Of a DNA stretch of 64,000 bases, positions 27,110 through 37,938 are shown one piece after another. A program made the position numbers and the translations under genes. The notes beneath the pieces were generated by a model. The model searched no databases, was not told where the DNA came from, and worked only from the letters and a program-made list of their open reading frames with translations. The DNA is from Deinococcus sp045062605 (GTDB lineage Bacteria > Deinococcota > Deinococci > Deinococcales > Deinococcaceae), in assembly GCF_045062605.1 (NCBI RefSeq), contig NZ_JBJGDW010000002.1, positions 1-64,000 of the forward strand, given 5' to 3'. Within the stretch, counting starts at the first letter, position 1, and each line of letters begins with the position of its first letter.

Positions 27110-27999
27110 CCGCCCCCGCTTATGGTCTGGTCTGCATGACCGTGGGGCCAGAGGTCCGCTTCCGCACCGTGACCCTCAGCCGCTACCGGGAGCTGTCGCC
27201 GTCCGAGCGCGAGGCCAAGCTGCTGGACCTGTACACCGACAACATCTCCCGCTTGCGCGGCGCTGCCGACTTCTGCGCGGCGCGTGGCATCCGCCTGTAC
27301 CGCATGAGCGCCAGCCTCTTTCCCATGCTGGACCTGATCGGCGACGAGACCGGGGACGCGGTGCTGACCTCGCTTTCGGGGCAATTGCGAGAGGCTGGGC
27401 AGGCGTTCGTGGACCGGGGGATTCGCGTGCTGATGCACCCCGAGCAGTTCATCGTTCTGAACAGCGATACCCCGGATGTGCGCGTCCGCAGCGTTCACGC
27501 CCTGAACTCGCACGCCCGCGTCATGGACGGCATGGGCCTGGATCGCAGTCCCTGGAATCTGCTGCTGCTGCACGGCGGCAAGGGGGGCCGCGCCGCCGAA
27601 TTGCAGGCGGTCATTCCCGATCTGCCCGACGCTGCCCGCCTGCGCCTGGGCCTGGAAAACGACGAGTACGCCTACGGCCCCGCCGACCTGTTGCCCGTCT
27701 GCGAGGCGTTGGGCGTGCCGCTGGTCTACGACGGCCACCACCACGTCATCCACGACAGGCTGTCCGACCAGGACGATCCCGCCGTGCGCGAATGGGTGCT
27801 GAAAGCCCGCGCCACCTGGACCCCGCCCGACTGGCAGGTGGTCCACCTGTCTAACGGCATCGACAGTCCGCAGGACCGCCGCCACAGCCATCTGATCACG
27901 CACCTGCCCGCCGCCTTTGCCGATGTGCCCTGGATCGAGGTGGAGGCCAAGGGCAAGGAGGAGGCGGTGGGGGGGCTGATGGAAGCAGGAGCGATGTGA
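27106..27999 (+). CDS. uvsE: UV-damage endonuclease UvsE/UvdE
   Basis: A 297-residue TIM-barrel endonuclease that nicks DNA 5' to UV photoproducts. The metal-ligand ladder is visible: H111 (MHPEQF), H156 (LLLHGG), E184 (LGLENDEY), D209 and H212 (YDGHHH), H247 (VHLSNG), H260/H262 (HSHLI) and E278/E280 (WIEVEAKGKE). These match UvdE proteins such as Thermus UVDE and D. radiodurans UvsE. Its ATG overlaps the stop of the DUF2256 gene. The length is normal for bacterial members. Confidence 0.95.
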   Translation: MTAPAYGLVCMTVGPEVRFRTVTLSRYRELSPSEREAKLLDLYTDNISRLRGAADFCAARGIRLYRMSASLFPMLDLIGDETGDAVLTSLSGQLREAGQAFVDRGIRVLMHPEQFIVLNSDTPDVRVRSVHALNSHARVMDGMGLDRSPWNLLLLHGGKGGRAAELQAVIPDLPDAARLRLGLENDEYAYGPADLLPVCEALGVPLVYDGHHHVIHDRLSDQDDPAVREWVLKARATWTPPDWQVVHLSNGIDSPQDRRHSHLITHLPAAFADVPWIEVEAKGKEEAVGGLMEAGAM

Positions 28000-28056
28000 G
28001 CATCTGCAACGGCTGTTCCCATTCCCTGTCCCACGGTCACGTCCTGTCCCACGCGC

Positions 28057-28062
28057 TAGCCT
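28057..28062 (+). promoter_or_regulatory. -10 box for the exonuclease gene
   Basis: TAGCCT lies 7 bases before the GTG at 28070 and supports a leaderless message and this start codon. Confidence 0.55.
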
Positions 28063-28069
28063 ACGCGGC

Positions 28070-28612
28070 GTGAACGTCGTCGTCTTCGATCTGGAAACCA
28101 CGGGCCTCTCGCCGGAGCGCGACGCCATCGTTGAAATCGGCGCGGTGCGGGTGGTGGATGGCCGCATCGAGGAAACGCAGAAATATGAAACGCTCGTCAA
28201 GCCCGTCGGCGACTTCGGCCAGCCGCTGCTGATTCCCTGGCGCGTGGAGCGCATTCACGGCATCAGCAACGAGATGGTCCGCCACGCCCCCACCATGACC
28301 GAGGTGCTGCCCGAATTTCTGGAGTTCGTGGGCGACTCGGCGGTGGTGGCGCACAACATCGGCTTCGACAGCGGCTTTATGCGCGCCAACGCCCAGCGCC
28401 AGGGTCTGGTCTGGAAACCAGCGGCGGAACACTGCACCGTGCAGCTTTCCCGCCGCGCCTTCCCGCGCGAACGCGCCCACAACCTGACCGTGCTGGCCGA
28501 GAGGCTGGGCCTGAATTTCGCCCCCGGCGGACGCCACCGCAGTTACGGCGACGTGCAGGTGACGGCGCAGGCGTATCTGCGGCTGCTGGAAATGCTGAAG
28601 GTGGGGGCGTAG
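28070..28612 (+). CDS. DnaQ-like DEDDh 3'-5' exonuclease
   Basis: A 180-residue exonuclease of the RNase T/DnaQ superfamily. The metal-binding set is complete: D7 and E9 (FDLETTG), D100 (HNIGFDSGF) and H156 with D161 (HRSYGD), the DEDDh arrangement. It could act as a polymerase proofreading subunit or as a repair exonuclease. It has no polymerase-binding extension, so a free-standing exonuclease is likely. GTG 28070 is the start. It lies just after uvsE on the same strand but has its own promoter box. Confidence 0.88.
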   Translation: MNVVVFDLETTGLSPERDAIVEIGAVRVVDGRIEETQKYETLVKPVGDFGQPLLIPWRVERIHGISNEMVRHAPTMTEVLPEFLEFVGDSAVVAHNIGFDSGFMRANAQRQGLVWKPAAEHCTVQLSRRAFPRERAHNLTVLAERLGLNFAPGGRHRSYGDVQVTAQAYLRLLEMLKVGA

Positions 28613-28641
28613 GGGCAAAGGAACGCTCTGCCCCCTCGCGT

Positions 28642-29877
28642 TTATTGCGGAGCCTGCACCAGTCCCAGCCCCACATCCAGTTTGTCCACGCCCGCGATCA
28701 GCGGCCTGCGCGTGGCGCTGCCCTTCAGGGCGGTTTCCACCGTATTGCGCGTCAGATCACCCGAATCGATCAGTGACCCAAACCACAGCGCCGCCACCCC
28801 GGCGACATGCGGCGTGGCCATGCTGGTGCCGCTGTAGGCCACCAGACCCCCGCCCAGTTTGGCCGAGGTGACGTTCACGCCGGGGCCGCTCAGGGTTGCC
28901 CCGGTATTGGAAAACGGCGCGACGGTCAGGCCCGCGTCTGGTTTGTTTCCGCCTCCCAGTCCCACCGCCGCCACCGAAATAAAGCCGTCGGAGGTTGCGG
29001 GCGGCGCGACGCCCACCTCCCAGTCGGGGTTCTGCTGGCGGCGGCTCTCGTTGCCCGCTGCGGCGATCAGCAGCGTAGGTGTGGTGTCTCCGCCGTAGCT
29101 GCGGGCGTAGGCGGCCAGCGCGCCAAACAGGTTGAGGTTGGCCCGGTAGTCCAGCAGCGCCTGAGAGGTGGCCAGTTCGGCGGGCAGACCGCGCTTGATC
29201 AGTTCGGCCACCAGCCCCGGAAAGTCCATGCCCAGCGACATGCTGACCACATGCGCGCCCTCCTGCACGGCCCAGGCCAGCGCCTGCGCAATGCCCTCGC
29301 TGCTGCCGCTGCCGTCTGCGCCCAGCACCCGCCCGATCAACGCCCGTTCCACGCCGGGGGCCACGCCGATGCGCTGGCCGTCCACATTGCGCCCAAAGAC
29401 CGTTCCGGCGCAGTGGGTGCCGTGGCCCTCGGCATCCACGCCACCGTCGGCGTCACCCTCTGCCAGCGTGAAGTCGCGCCGCACCAGATTCACGCCCGCG
29501 AAGGCTGGATGCTTCGGGTCGATGCCAGTGTCCAGAATGGCAACGGTCACACCCTTACCGTTTTGCGGACTGGTATCGGCTTTTACGGCCTGCACGCCCC
29601 AGGTGGGTCCAGTGGCGCTCGCATCGGCCTCTGCACGACTGACTGGGCGGATCAGGCGCATGGGAATACTGGGGGCGGCCATCTGCACGCCCCTTTCCTG
29701 AAGCAGATCAGGGAGTTCACGGTGATCCAGGGTTGCCACTTCCAGGGTCATGACGGGCGCATGAGCTGACTCCGCATTTGCCCCCGCACGCGGCGCGAGT
29801 GCGCTGCTTTCCCCGGCCCTGACCTGGCCCTGACCCTCGCCGCCCTGCCGCCACACGATGAACCGGTCTTTCTTCAT
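28642..29877 (-). CDS. Subtilisin-like serine protease (S8), apparently intracellular
   Basis: A 411-residue S8 peptidase. The catalytic triad is D116 (AILDTGID), H152 (GHGTHCAGT) and S352 (GTSMATPHVAG), with the oxyanion N276 (AAAGNES). There is no signal peptide; the protein begins MKKDRFIVWRQ, followed by an N-terminal region of about 90 residues that may act as a propeptide. This points to a cytoplasmic or unconventionally released protease. It ends convergently with the exonuclease gene. A purine-rich GGGGAGGGG lies shortly upstream of the ATG. Confidence 0.88.
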   Translation of the reverse strand: MKKDRFIVWRQGGEGQGQVRAGESSALAPRAGANAESAHAPVMTLEVATLDHRELPDLLQERGVQMAAPSIPMRLIRPVSRAEADASATGPTWGVQAVKADTSPQNGKGVTVAILDTGIDPKHPAFAGVNLVRRDFTLAEGDADGGVDAEGHGTHCAGTVFGRNVDGQRIGVAPGVERALIGRVLGADGSGSSEGIAQALAWAVQEGAHVVSMSLGMDFPGLVAELIKRGLPAELATSQALLDYRANLNLFGALAAYARSYGGDTTPTLLIAAAGNESRRQQNPDWEVGVAPPATSDGFISVAAVGLGGGNKPDAGLTVAPFSNTGATLSGPGVNVTSAKLGGGLVAYSGTSMATPHVAGVAALWFGSLIDSGDLTRNTVETALKGSATRRPLIAGVDKLDVGLGLVQAPQ

Positions 29878-30023
29878 GCCGCCCCTCCCCAGAACCGCGA
29901 ATGGCGGTCTGAGGAACAGTTTAAACCCAGAAATATAATTCTGTCATGAGCTTTTCTATGTGGGTGTATTCTGTTTTTGGCGAACCGCTCAGTATCTTCT
30001 GCATTCGGATCTTCAGACCCTTC

Positions 30024-32027
<2,004 letters not shown>

Positions 32028-32151
32028 GCGGCGGAGTCTAGCGCCTGCGTGTCTGACCGGATGAGCCGCAAACCAGACCAATGCGGCATTTTCGCCACTC
32101 ATTTCCAGCGCCGTCAGGTTCTTGTGCTGGCCTCTGTTCATACTGCATTTC

Positions 32152-32637
<486 letters not shown>

Positions 32638-32716
32638 GCCTTCCGAATACAGGCTCCGCCCCGGCTGGCCCGTCCTTTCTTTCACCACTGAATCCGCCCA
32701 CAGGAGGCACCCGCAC

Positions 32717-33307
32717 ATGAGTACCATTAATTTTGCCGCCCGCGAAATCAACTGCAAGATCGTGTACTACGGCCCCGGTATGAGCGGCAAGACCACCAAT
32801 CTCAAGCAGGTCTTTGCCAAGGTCCCCGGCCACCTGCGCGGTGAGATGGTCTCACTGGCCACCGAGGACGAACGCACCCTGTTCTTCGACTTCCTGCCTC
32901 TGGACCTCGGATCCGTGCAGGGTTTCAAGACCCGTTTTCACCTGTATACCGTGCCGGGTCAGGTCTTCTACAACGCCAGCCGCAAGCTGATCCTGCGCGG
33001 TGTGGACGGCATCGTCTTCGTGGCCGACAGCGCCCCCAACCGCCTGCGCGCCAACGCCGAGAGCATGCGTAACCTGCGCGAGAATCTCGCTGAACACGGC
33101 ATCAACCTCCGCGACGTGCCGATCGTCTTGCAGGTCAACAAGCGCGACTTGCCCGACGCCCTGCCCACCAGTATGATCCGCGCAGTGATTGATCCCCGCA
33201 ATGAATTGCAACTCTTCGAGGCCATGTCCGACAAGGGCGTCGGCGTCTTCGAGACCCTCAAGACGGTCAGCCGTCTGGTGCTGGAACGGCTCTCTCAGAC
33301 GAAGTAG
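32717..33307 (+). CDS. mglA: Ras-like GTPase MglA
   Basis: A 196-residue small GTPase. The P-loop is YYGPGMSGKTT (residues 18-27), switch II contains TVPGQVFY, and the base-specificity motif is NKRD (VLQVNKRDLP). The sequence is close to Thermus-type MglA. It cycles between GTP and GDP forms, controlled by MglB encoded just upstream. AGGAGG at 32702-32707 is a strong ribosome-binding site 9 bases before the ATG. The downstream hairpin at 33323-33358 ends the operon. Confidence 0.95.
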   Translation: MSTINFAAREINCKIVYYGPGMSGKTTNLKQVFAKVPGHLRGEMVSLATEDERTLFFDFLPLDLGSVQGFKTRFHLYTVPGQVFYNASRKLILRGVDGIVFVADSAPNRLRANAESMRNLRENLAEHGINLRDVPIVLQVNKRDLPDALPTSMIRAVIDPRNELQLFEAMSDKGVGVFETLKTVSRLVLERLSQTK

Positions 33308-33322
33308 ACCAGGGTTGAGCAG

Positions 33323-33365
33323 GAGCCGGAGAGGTGGGGATGCCCATTTCTCCGGCTCTCGCTTT
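33323..33365 (+). terminator. mglA: Terminator of the mglB-mglA operon
   Basis: GAGCCGGAGA (33323-33332) pairs with TCTCCGGCTC (33349-33358), followed by a short T-stretch at GCTTTG. Confidence 0.7.
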
Positions 33366-33494
33366 GACATTCCTGTCTGGCCCTCTGCCTGTCAGTCGTC
33401 TTTCCTGGCTCCTCTTGAGGGAAGCTGGTAGCGAAGCAGACTGGCTTGCAAAGCTCCGTAGGAGAGGGATTCGCCTTTCAGCACAACTCTCAAC

Positions 33495-34595
33495 TCAGCC
33501 CCGCAAAGCCGCGTCCGCCTCCAGCAACAGCGCCTCGGTTTCGGCCCAGCCCACGCAAGCATCGGTGACGCTGACGCCGTATTTCAGGTCGGCGGGATCG
33601 GCGGGGACACTCTGCTTGCCCTCCTCCAGATTGCTTTCCAGCATCAGACCCCGGATGGCATGCTGGCCGCCCAGGCGCTGCTGCACCACGTCGCGCCAGA
33701 TCAGCCCCTGACGGCGGAAATCGCTGCCGCTGTTGGCGTGGGAGCAGTCCACCATGACCGCCGGGGACAGGCCCGCCGCCGTGATCAGGTCCGCGCCTTC
33801 CTTCACGAACTGCGGCGCGTAATTCGGCCCGCTCTTGCCGCCGCGCAGGATCAGGTGGCCGTTGGGGTTGCCCTGCGTCTGCACGATGCATGCGCGCCCG
33901 TCGTCGTCCACGGTAAAAAAGACGTGCGGATGGGCCGCCGCCACCATCGCGTCCACCGCCAGCTTGAGGCCGCCCCCGGTGCCGTTCTTGAAGCCCATCG
34001 GGGCGCTGACGGCGCTCGCCATGACCCGGTGCGTCTGCGATTCGGTGGTGCGTGCGCCCAGGCAGGCCCAGGCCACGGCGTCAAACAGGTACTGCGGCGC
34101 GAAGGGGTCCAGCAGCTCGGTGGCGACGGGCAGGCCCAGCTCGCCCACCTCCAGCATCAGGCGGCGGGTCAGGGCCAGACCCCGGCCCACGTCATTTGCG
34201 CCGGTCATGTCGGGGTCCATCAGAAAGCCGCGCCAGCCCACCGTCGTGCGGGGTTTATCCACGTAGACGCGCATCTGGACTTCCAGCGTGCCTTTGACCT
34301 GTTCCCGCAGCGTGGCCAGACGGCGGGCGTACTCCAGCGCCGCGCCGGAGTCGTGGACGCTGCATGGTCCCACCACCACCAGCAGGCGGGCGTCCTCGCC
34401 ACGCAAGATGGCCTGCGCCGCCTGACGCCCGGCCAGCACGGTGCGCTCGGCCCCTGGCGTCAGCGGCAGCGCACTTTTCAGTTCGCGGGGCGTGGGCAGC
34501 GGCGTGAAGCTGGACACATTCAGATTCTCGGTGCGGCTGGGAGCGGGCGTCTGTGTTTCGGGCGTGGGCAATTCAACTTCTGAGAGCTGGGTCAT
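33495..34595 (-). CDS. aroG: 3-deoxy-7-phosphoheptulonate (DAHP) synthase, AroFGH type
   Basis: A 366-residue class I DAHP synthase that condenses phosphoenolpyruvate with erythrose 4-phosphate, the first step of aromatic amino acid synthesis. Signatures are VGPCSVHD, KPRTTVGWRGF, GARTTESQTHR, GFKNGTGG and DCSHANSGSDFRRQ, matching E. coli AroF/G/H. The N-terminal 40 residues are a variable extension. The ATG at 34595 has AGGAGA 7 bases upstream. A leader with a terminator-like hairpin (34634-34678) precedes it, suggesting control by attenuation. Confidence 0.93.
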   Translation of the reverse strand: MTQLSEVELPTPETQTPAPSRTENLNVSSFTPLPTPRELKSALPLTPGAERTVLAGRQAAQAILRGEDARLLVVVGPCSVHDSGAALEYARRLATLREQVKGTLEVQMRVYVDKPRTTVGWRGFLMDPDMTGANDVGRGLALTRRLMLEVGELGLPVATELLDPFAPQYLFDAVAWACLGARTTESQTHRVMASAVSAPMGFKNGTGGGLKLAVDAMVAAAHPHVFFTVDDDGRACIVQTQGNPNGHLILRGGKSGPNYAPQFVKEGADLITAAGLSPAVMVDCSHANSGSDFRRQGLIWRDVVQQRLGGQHAIRGLMLESNLEEGKQSVPADPADLKYGVSVTDACVGWAETEALLLEADAALRG

Positions 34596-34633
34596 GTGCG
34601 GTTCTCCTTTTGGCTGTGTATCTGAGCAGGGGC

Positions 34634-34726
34634 AAAAAACGCCGCCCGGTGGCCTTTGTGGGGCGTCTACCGGGCGGTCAGGGGGTTGAAACAGCGCGAT
34701 GCTAGGCCCGGTGGAAACGGAACCAA
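34634..34726 (-). promoter_or_regulatory. aroG: Promoter and attenuator-like leader of the DAHP synthase gene
   Basis: On the minus strand TTGGTT (34721-34726), a 16-base spacer and TAGCAT (34699-34704) form a promoter. The leader then holds ACCGGGCGG (34669-34677) pairing with CCGCCCGGT (34642-34650), and a T6 run at 34634-34639, all before the ribosome-binding site. No gene ends upstream on this strand, so the hairpin is best read as an attenuator of this gene. I see no T-box or Trp-codon leader peptide. Confidence 0.55.
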
Positions 34727-34888
34727 TAAAAAAACGCGCTGCTGAAAAGCATGGGGAAAGTGTAGAGGGGCGGGGGAGAGGCTGAGTGTGGGCGGTCTAG
34801 GCGGGGAACGAAGAAGGCCCCCCAAGCCGCGCGCCGTGTAGCCCCCAGCGGTGCGCCTTTCATCCGGGTGTGATCTGATAGCAGGCGC

Positions 34889-34927
34889 ATGATCGCCCTT
34901 TTGCCCACCTCTGACCCCAGCCTGTGA
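34889..34927 (+). CDS. Possible 12-residue leader peptide overlapping mrpA start
   Basis: ATG 34889 opens a frame reading MIALLPTSDPSL whose stop TGA (34925-34927) overlaps the GTG start of mrpA (GTGA). Such overlap would couple mrpA translation to the leader. It may be chance; there is no independent evidence that it is translated. Confidence 0.3.
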   Translation: MIALLPTSDPSL

Positions 34928-37281
34928 CCCTCGCCGTCCTGTTCCCGCTGTTGATGGCCGCCGTGTGCGCGCTGCTGGCCCGCTCGCTGGGCCGCCGCAC
35001 CGGGTATCTGGCCGCCCTGGGTTTTGTGCCCGCGCTGCTGCTGGCCGTGCCGCTGGCCGGAAGCAGTGTGGAGGTGGGCGGCACCCCCCTGAGTCAGGTC
35101 ACAGGCTGGGTGCCGGAACTGGGCCTGAATTTCGCCTTCCGGGGCGACGGCTTCTCGCTGCTGTTCGCGGTCCTGATCGGCGTGATCGGCGCGCTGGCCT
35201 CGCTGTACTCGGTGGCGTACTTGTCGGAGCGCGAACGCTTCGGGCGTTTTTATCCGTATCTGCTGCTGTTCGGCGGCTCCATGCTGGGCCTCGTTCTCAG
35301 CGACAACATGATTGCCCTGTTCGCCTTCTGGGAGATGACCAGCGTGACCAGTTTCCTGCTGATCGGCCTGTGGCACACCCGCAGCGAGGCGCGTGACGGC
35401 GCGATCAAAGCGTTTCTGGTCAGTGCATTGGGCGGGCTGGGGTTGCTGGCGGCGGTGGCGTTGCTGTCGGTGGCCGGGGGCAGCACCACCCTCTCGGGAC
35501 TGGATCTGGAGGCGGTGCGCGCTTCGCCCATGTTTATCCCGGCGCTGCTGCTCACGCTGCTGGCGGCCTTTACCAAGAGCGCGCAACTTCCGTTTCACCT
35601 GTGGCTGCCCACGGCGATGGAAGCGCCCACCCCGGTCTCCGCCTTCCTGCACTCGGCCACGATGGTCAAGGCCGGGGTGGTGCTGGTGGCAAAGTTCGGG
35701 CTGATCTTCGGCACCAGTGCGCTGTGGGGCGGGATCATCGTGCCGCTGGGGCTGGCGACGATGTTCTGGGGATCGTGGCGTGCCCTGAAGCAGACGGACC
35801 TCAAGGCGCTGCTAGCTTTCTCCACCGTGTCGCAACTGGGCCTGCTGATGGCGCTGTACGGGCTGGCCGACGCGGAGGGCCGTTTTGCCGCCACCACCCA
35901 TCTGCTGAACCACGCGGCCTTTAAAGCAGCGCTGTTCTTCGTGGTGGGCATCATTGACCACGAAACCGGCACGCGCGAGACCTTCCGGCTATCGGGACTG
36001 CGGCGCAAGTTGCCGCTGACCTTCGCCGTCGCCCTGCTCGCCACCCTGAGCATGGCCGGGCTGCCGCCGCTGGGGGGCTTTATCTCTAAGGAGCTGTTCT
36101 ACGAGGCGATGCTGCACGCCGGGCCAGGGTTTATTGCCGTGGCCGTGATCGGCAGCGCCTTCACGCTGGCGTACTGCGCGCGACTGATCGGCATTTTCTT
36201 CGGCGAGTTCCGTGTCTCCGAGGACGACACCGGGCAGCCCCTCAAGCCCCAGATTCACGAGGCGGGTCCTGGCCTGCTGCTGCCGCCCGCGCTGCTGGCC
36301 GGGGCGGCGCTGCTCTTCGGCGTGCTGCCCGCCAGCGCCGAGTGGCTGACCCGCCGGGCTGGGGCGGCGCTGGATTTTGCGGGCTACGAGGGGCACCTGT
36401 ATCTATGGCACGGTGTCACGCCTGCCCTGCTGCTGACCCTGCTGACCTGGGGGCTGGCGGCGCTGCTGGTGTGGCAGGCGGCGCGGGTTTACTTCCTTCA
36501 GGTGCATGTGGAGTTTCCCCTGAGTTCCAACCGCATTTACCGGGGACTGCTGCGTGGCCTGGAAACCTTGTCCTCGCGCGTGATCGCCGGGACGCAGGGG
36601 CTGGCGCTGTCGGACCAGTTGCGGATCACGCTGGCCGCCGCCGGACTGATGGGCGGTTACGCGGTGTGGCGTGCGCCGCAGGTGTTCCAGCCGCTGGAGC
36701 CGCTCCCGCTCAGCACGCTGCCCATCGCCGTGCTGCTGGTGGCCGGGGCGCTGGGCGTGCTGCTGTCCCGCAACCGCCTGACCGCCGTGGTTCTGACTGG
36801 GTTAACTGGTTTCGGCAGTGCGGTGGCCTTTCTGGCGATGCGTGCCCCCGATCTGGCGCTCACGCAACTGCTGATCGAGGCCGTCACGGTCATCCTCTTT
36901 TTGCTGGTCTTTCGCTCTCTGCCGGGCTTCCGCAGCCTGCCGCGCGGGCGGGTGCGGCAGGTGATTGACGTGGTGCTGGCCGGATCGGCGGGCATTGGGG
37001 CCACCTTGCTGGTCTTGGCGAGCCTGCGTTTCCTGTCGCCGCCAATCTCGCCGTATTACCTGGAAAACGCCTACAAGGAGGGCGGCGGCAAGAACGTAGT
37101 CAACGTGATTCTGGTGGATTTCCGGGGCTGGGACACGCTGGGCGAGATCATGGTGGTGGCGATGGTGGCGCTGGCGGTGGGCAGTCTGGTCCGGCTGGGC
37201 CGCCGGGGACAGGCCCGCAGCGAGAAGGACACCGCGCCCGCATCACAGGACATGCTGGACCTTCAGAAGAGGCGTTCGTGA
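34924..37281 (+). CDS. mrpA: Na+/H+ antiporter subunit MrpA (MnhA)
   Basis: A 785-residue polytopic protein, the largest Mrp subunit. The first 480 residues resemble the NuoL/MrpD proton-pump fold, with E137 in AFWEMTSVTSF, K218 and H225 in TKSAQLPFHLWLP, and K249 in FLHSATMVKAG. The C-terminal third has the DUF4040/MrpB-like part ending in VDFRGWDTLGEIMVV. It works with MrpB-G in one membrane complex exchanging Na+ for H+, important for alkali and salt tolerance. The start is GTG 34924, and its stop overlaps mrpB by four bases. Confidence 0.93.
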   Translation: MTLAVLFPLLMAAVCALLARSLGRRTGYLAALGFVPALLLAVPLAGSSVEVGGTPLSQVTGWVPELGLNFAFRGDGFSLLFAVLIGVIGALASLYSVAYLSERERFGRFYPYLLLFGGSMLGLVLSDNMIALFAFWEMTSVTSFLLIGLWHTRSEARDGAIKAFLVSALGGLGLLAAVALLSVAGGSTTLSGLDLEAVRASPMFIPALLLTLLAAFTKSAQLPFHLWLPTAMEAPTPVSAFLHSATMVKAGVVLVAKFGLIFGTSALWGGIIVPLGLATMFWGSWRALKQTDLKALLAFSTVSQLGLLMALYGLADAEGRFAATTHLLNHAAFKAALFFVVGIIDHETGTRETFRLSGLRRKLPLTFAVALLATLSMAGLPPLGGFISKELFYEAMLHAGPGFIAVAVIGSAFTLAYCARLIGIFFGEFRVSEDDTGQPLKPQIHEAGPGLLLPPALLAGAALLFGVLPASAEWLTRRAGAALDFAGYEGHLYLWHGVTPALLLTLLTWGLAALLVWQAARVYFLQVHVEFPLSSNRIYRGLLRGLETLSSRVIAGTQGLALSDQLRITLAAAGLMGGYAVWRAPQVFQPLEPLPLSTLPIAVLLVAGALGVLLSRNRLTAVVLTGLTGFGSAVAFLAMRAPDLALTQLLIEAVTVILFLLVFRSLPGFRSLPRGRVRQVIDVVLAGSAGIGATLLVLASLRFLSPPISPYYLENAYKEGGGKNVVNVILVDFRGWDTLGEIMVVAMVALAVGSLVRLGRRGQARSEKDTAPASQDMLDLQKRRS

Positions 37282-37781
37282 GTCCTAAGCGCACGCCAAA
37301 GAAGGCGGTCAAAGCTGCGGCAGATCAGCCCCGGCCCGGCGATCTGCTGATCAACGATCCGATCCTGACGACCATCAGTCGGGCGGCCTTTGCATTGGTG
37401 ATCCTCTTCGCCCTGCTGCTGCTGTGGCGCGGACACAATGCCCCCGGCGGCGGCTTCATCGCGGGCCTGATGACCGTGTGCGCCCTGATCCTGCACCGCA
37501 TCGCCAACGGCGACAGCGCCCTGCGTGTGGACCCCGTGAAGTTCATTCCGTGGGGGCTGGCCCTCTCCTTCACCACCGGACTGGTGCCATACCTGCTGGG
37601 CCGCCCCTTCCTGAAATCCGATTACGGCTACCTCACCACGGCTCTGACCGGGGAGTTCGAGTGGGCCACCGCCCTGCTGTTTGATCTGGGCGTGTTTCTG
37701 GTGGTGGTGGGCGCGGGGCTTGCCCTGGCTTACGCCCTGATTGAAGTCGAGCCGAGTGAACTGGTGGAGGGGGACGAATGA
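37278..37781 (+). CDS. mrpB: Na+/H+ antiporter subunit MrpB
   Basis: A 167-residue membrane protein with about four helices. The MnhB signature LLLWRGHNAPGGGFIAGLM is present. A basic N-terminal tail of about 28 residues (SPKRTPKKAVKAA) is unusual. The GTG start overlaps the mrpA stop (GTGA), so the two are translationally coupled. It is a non-pumping but essential part of the Mrp complex. Confidence 0.92.
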   Translation: MSPKRTPKKAVKAAADQPRPGDLLINDPILTTISRAAFALVILFALLLLWRGHNAPGGGFIAGLMTVCALILHRIANGDSALRVDPVKFIPWGLALSFTTGLVPYLLGRPFLKSDYGYLTTALTGEFEWATALLFDLGVFLVVVGAGLALAYALIEVEPSELVEGDE

Positions 37782-37822
37782 GGGGGTCTGAGGGTCTGAG
37801 TGTCAAAGGGTCGAAGGGGTTT

Positions 37823-37880
37823 CCCCCTCTACCCTTGTGGGAGAGGGGCGTTGCGAAGCAACGGGGTGAGGGGGCCGCCG
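37823..37880. repeat. Hairpin-rich repeat inside the mrp operon (mrpB-mrpC gap)
   Basis: CCCCTCT (37824-37830) pairs with AGAGGGG (37842-37848), followed by the small hairpin TTGCGAAGCAA and a GGGGTGAGGGGG tail. Such sequences recur as extragenic palindromes in many high-GC bacteria. It makes the only gap of more than 100 bases in this operon and could tune the level of the downstream genes. Confidence 0.5.
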
Positions 37881-37938
37881 GGCAGGCCATCGCTCAAACA
37901 AGTTGCCGGGGTTTTTCTATCCCCCAGGCGGCCCGCTG

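Noticed and set aside
37823..37880. Possible CRISPR-like or riboswitch structure in the mrpB-mrpC gap
   Set aside because: There is only one copy of each hairpin and no spacer-repeat regularity; it looks like an ordinary extragenic palindrome.
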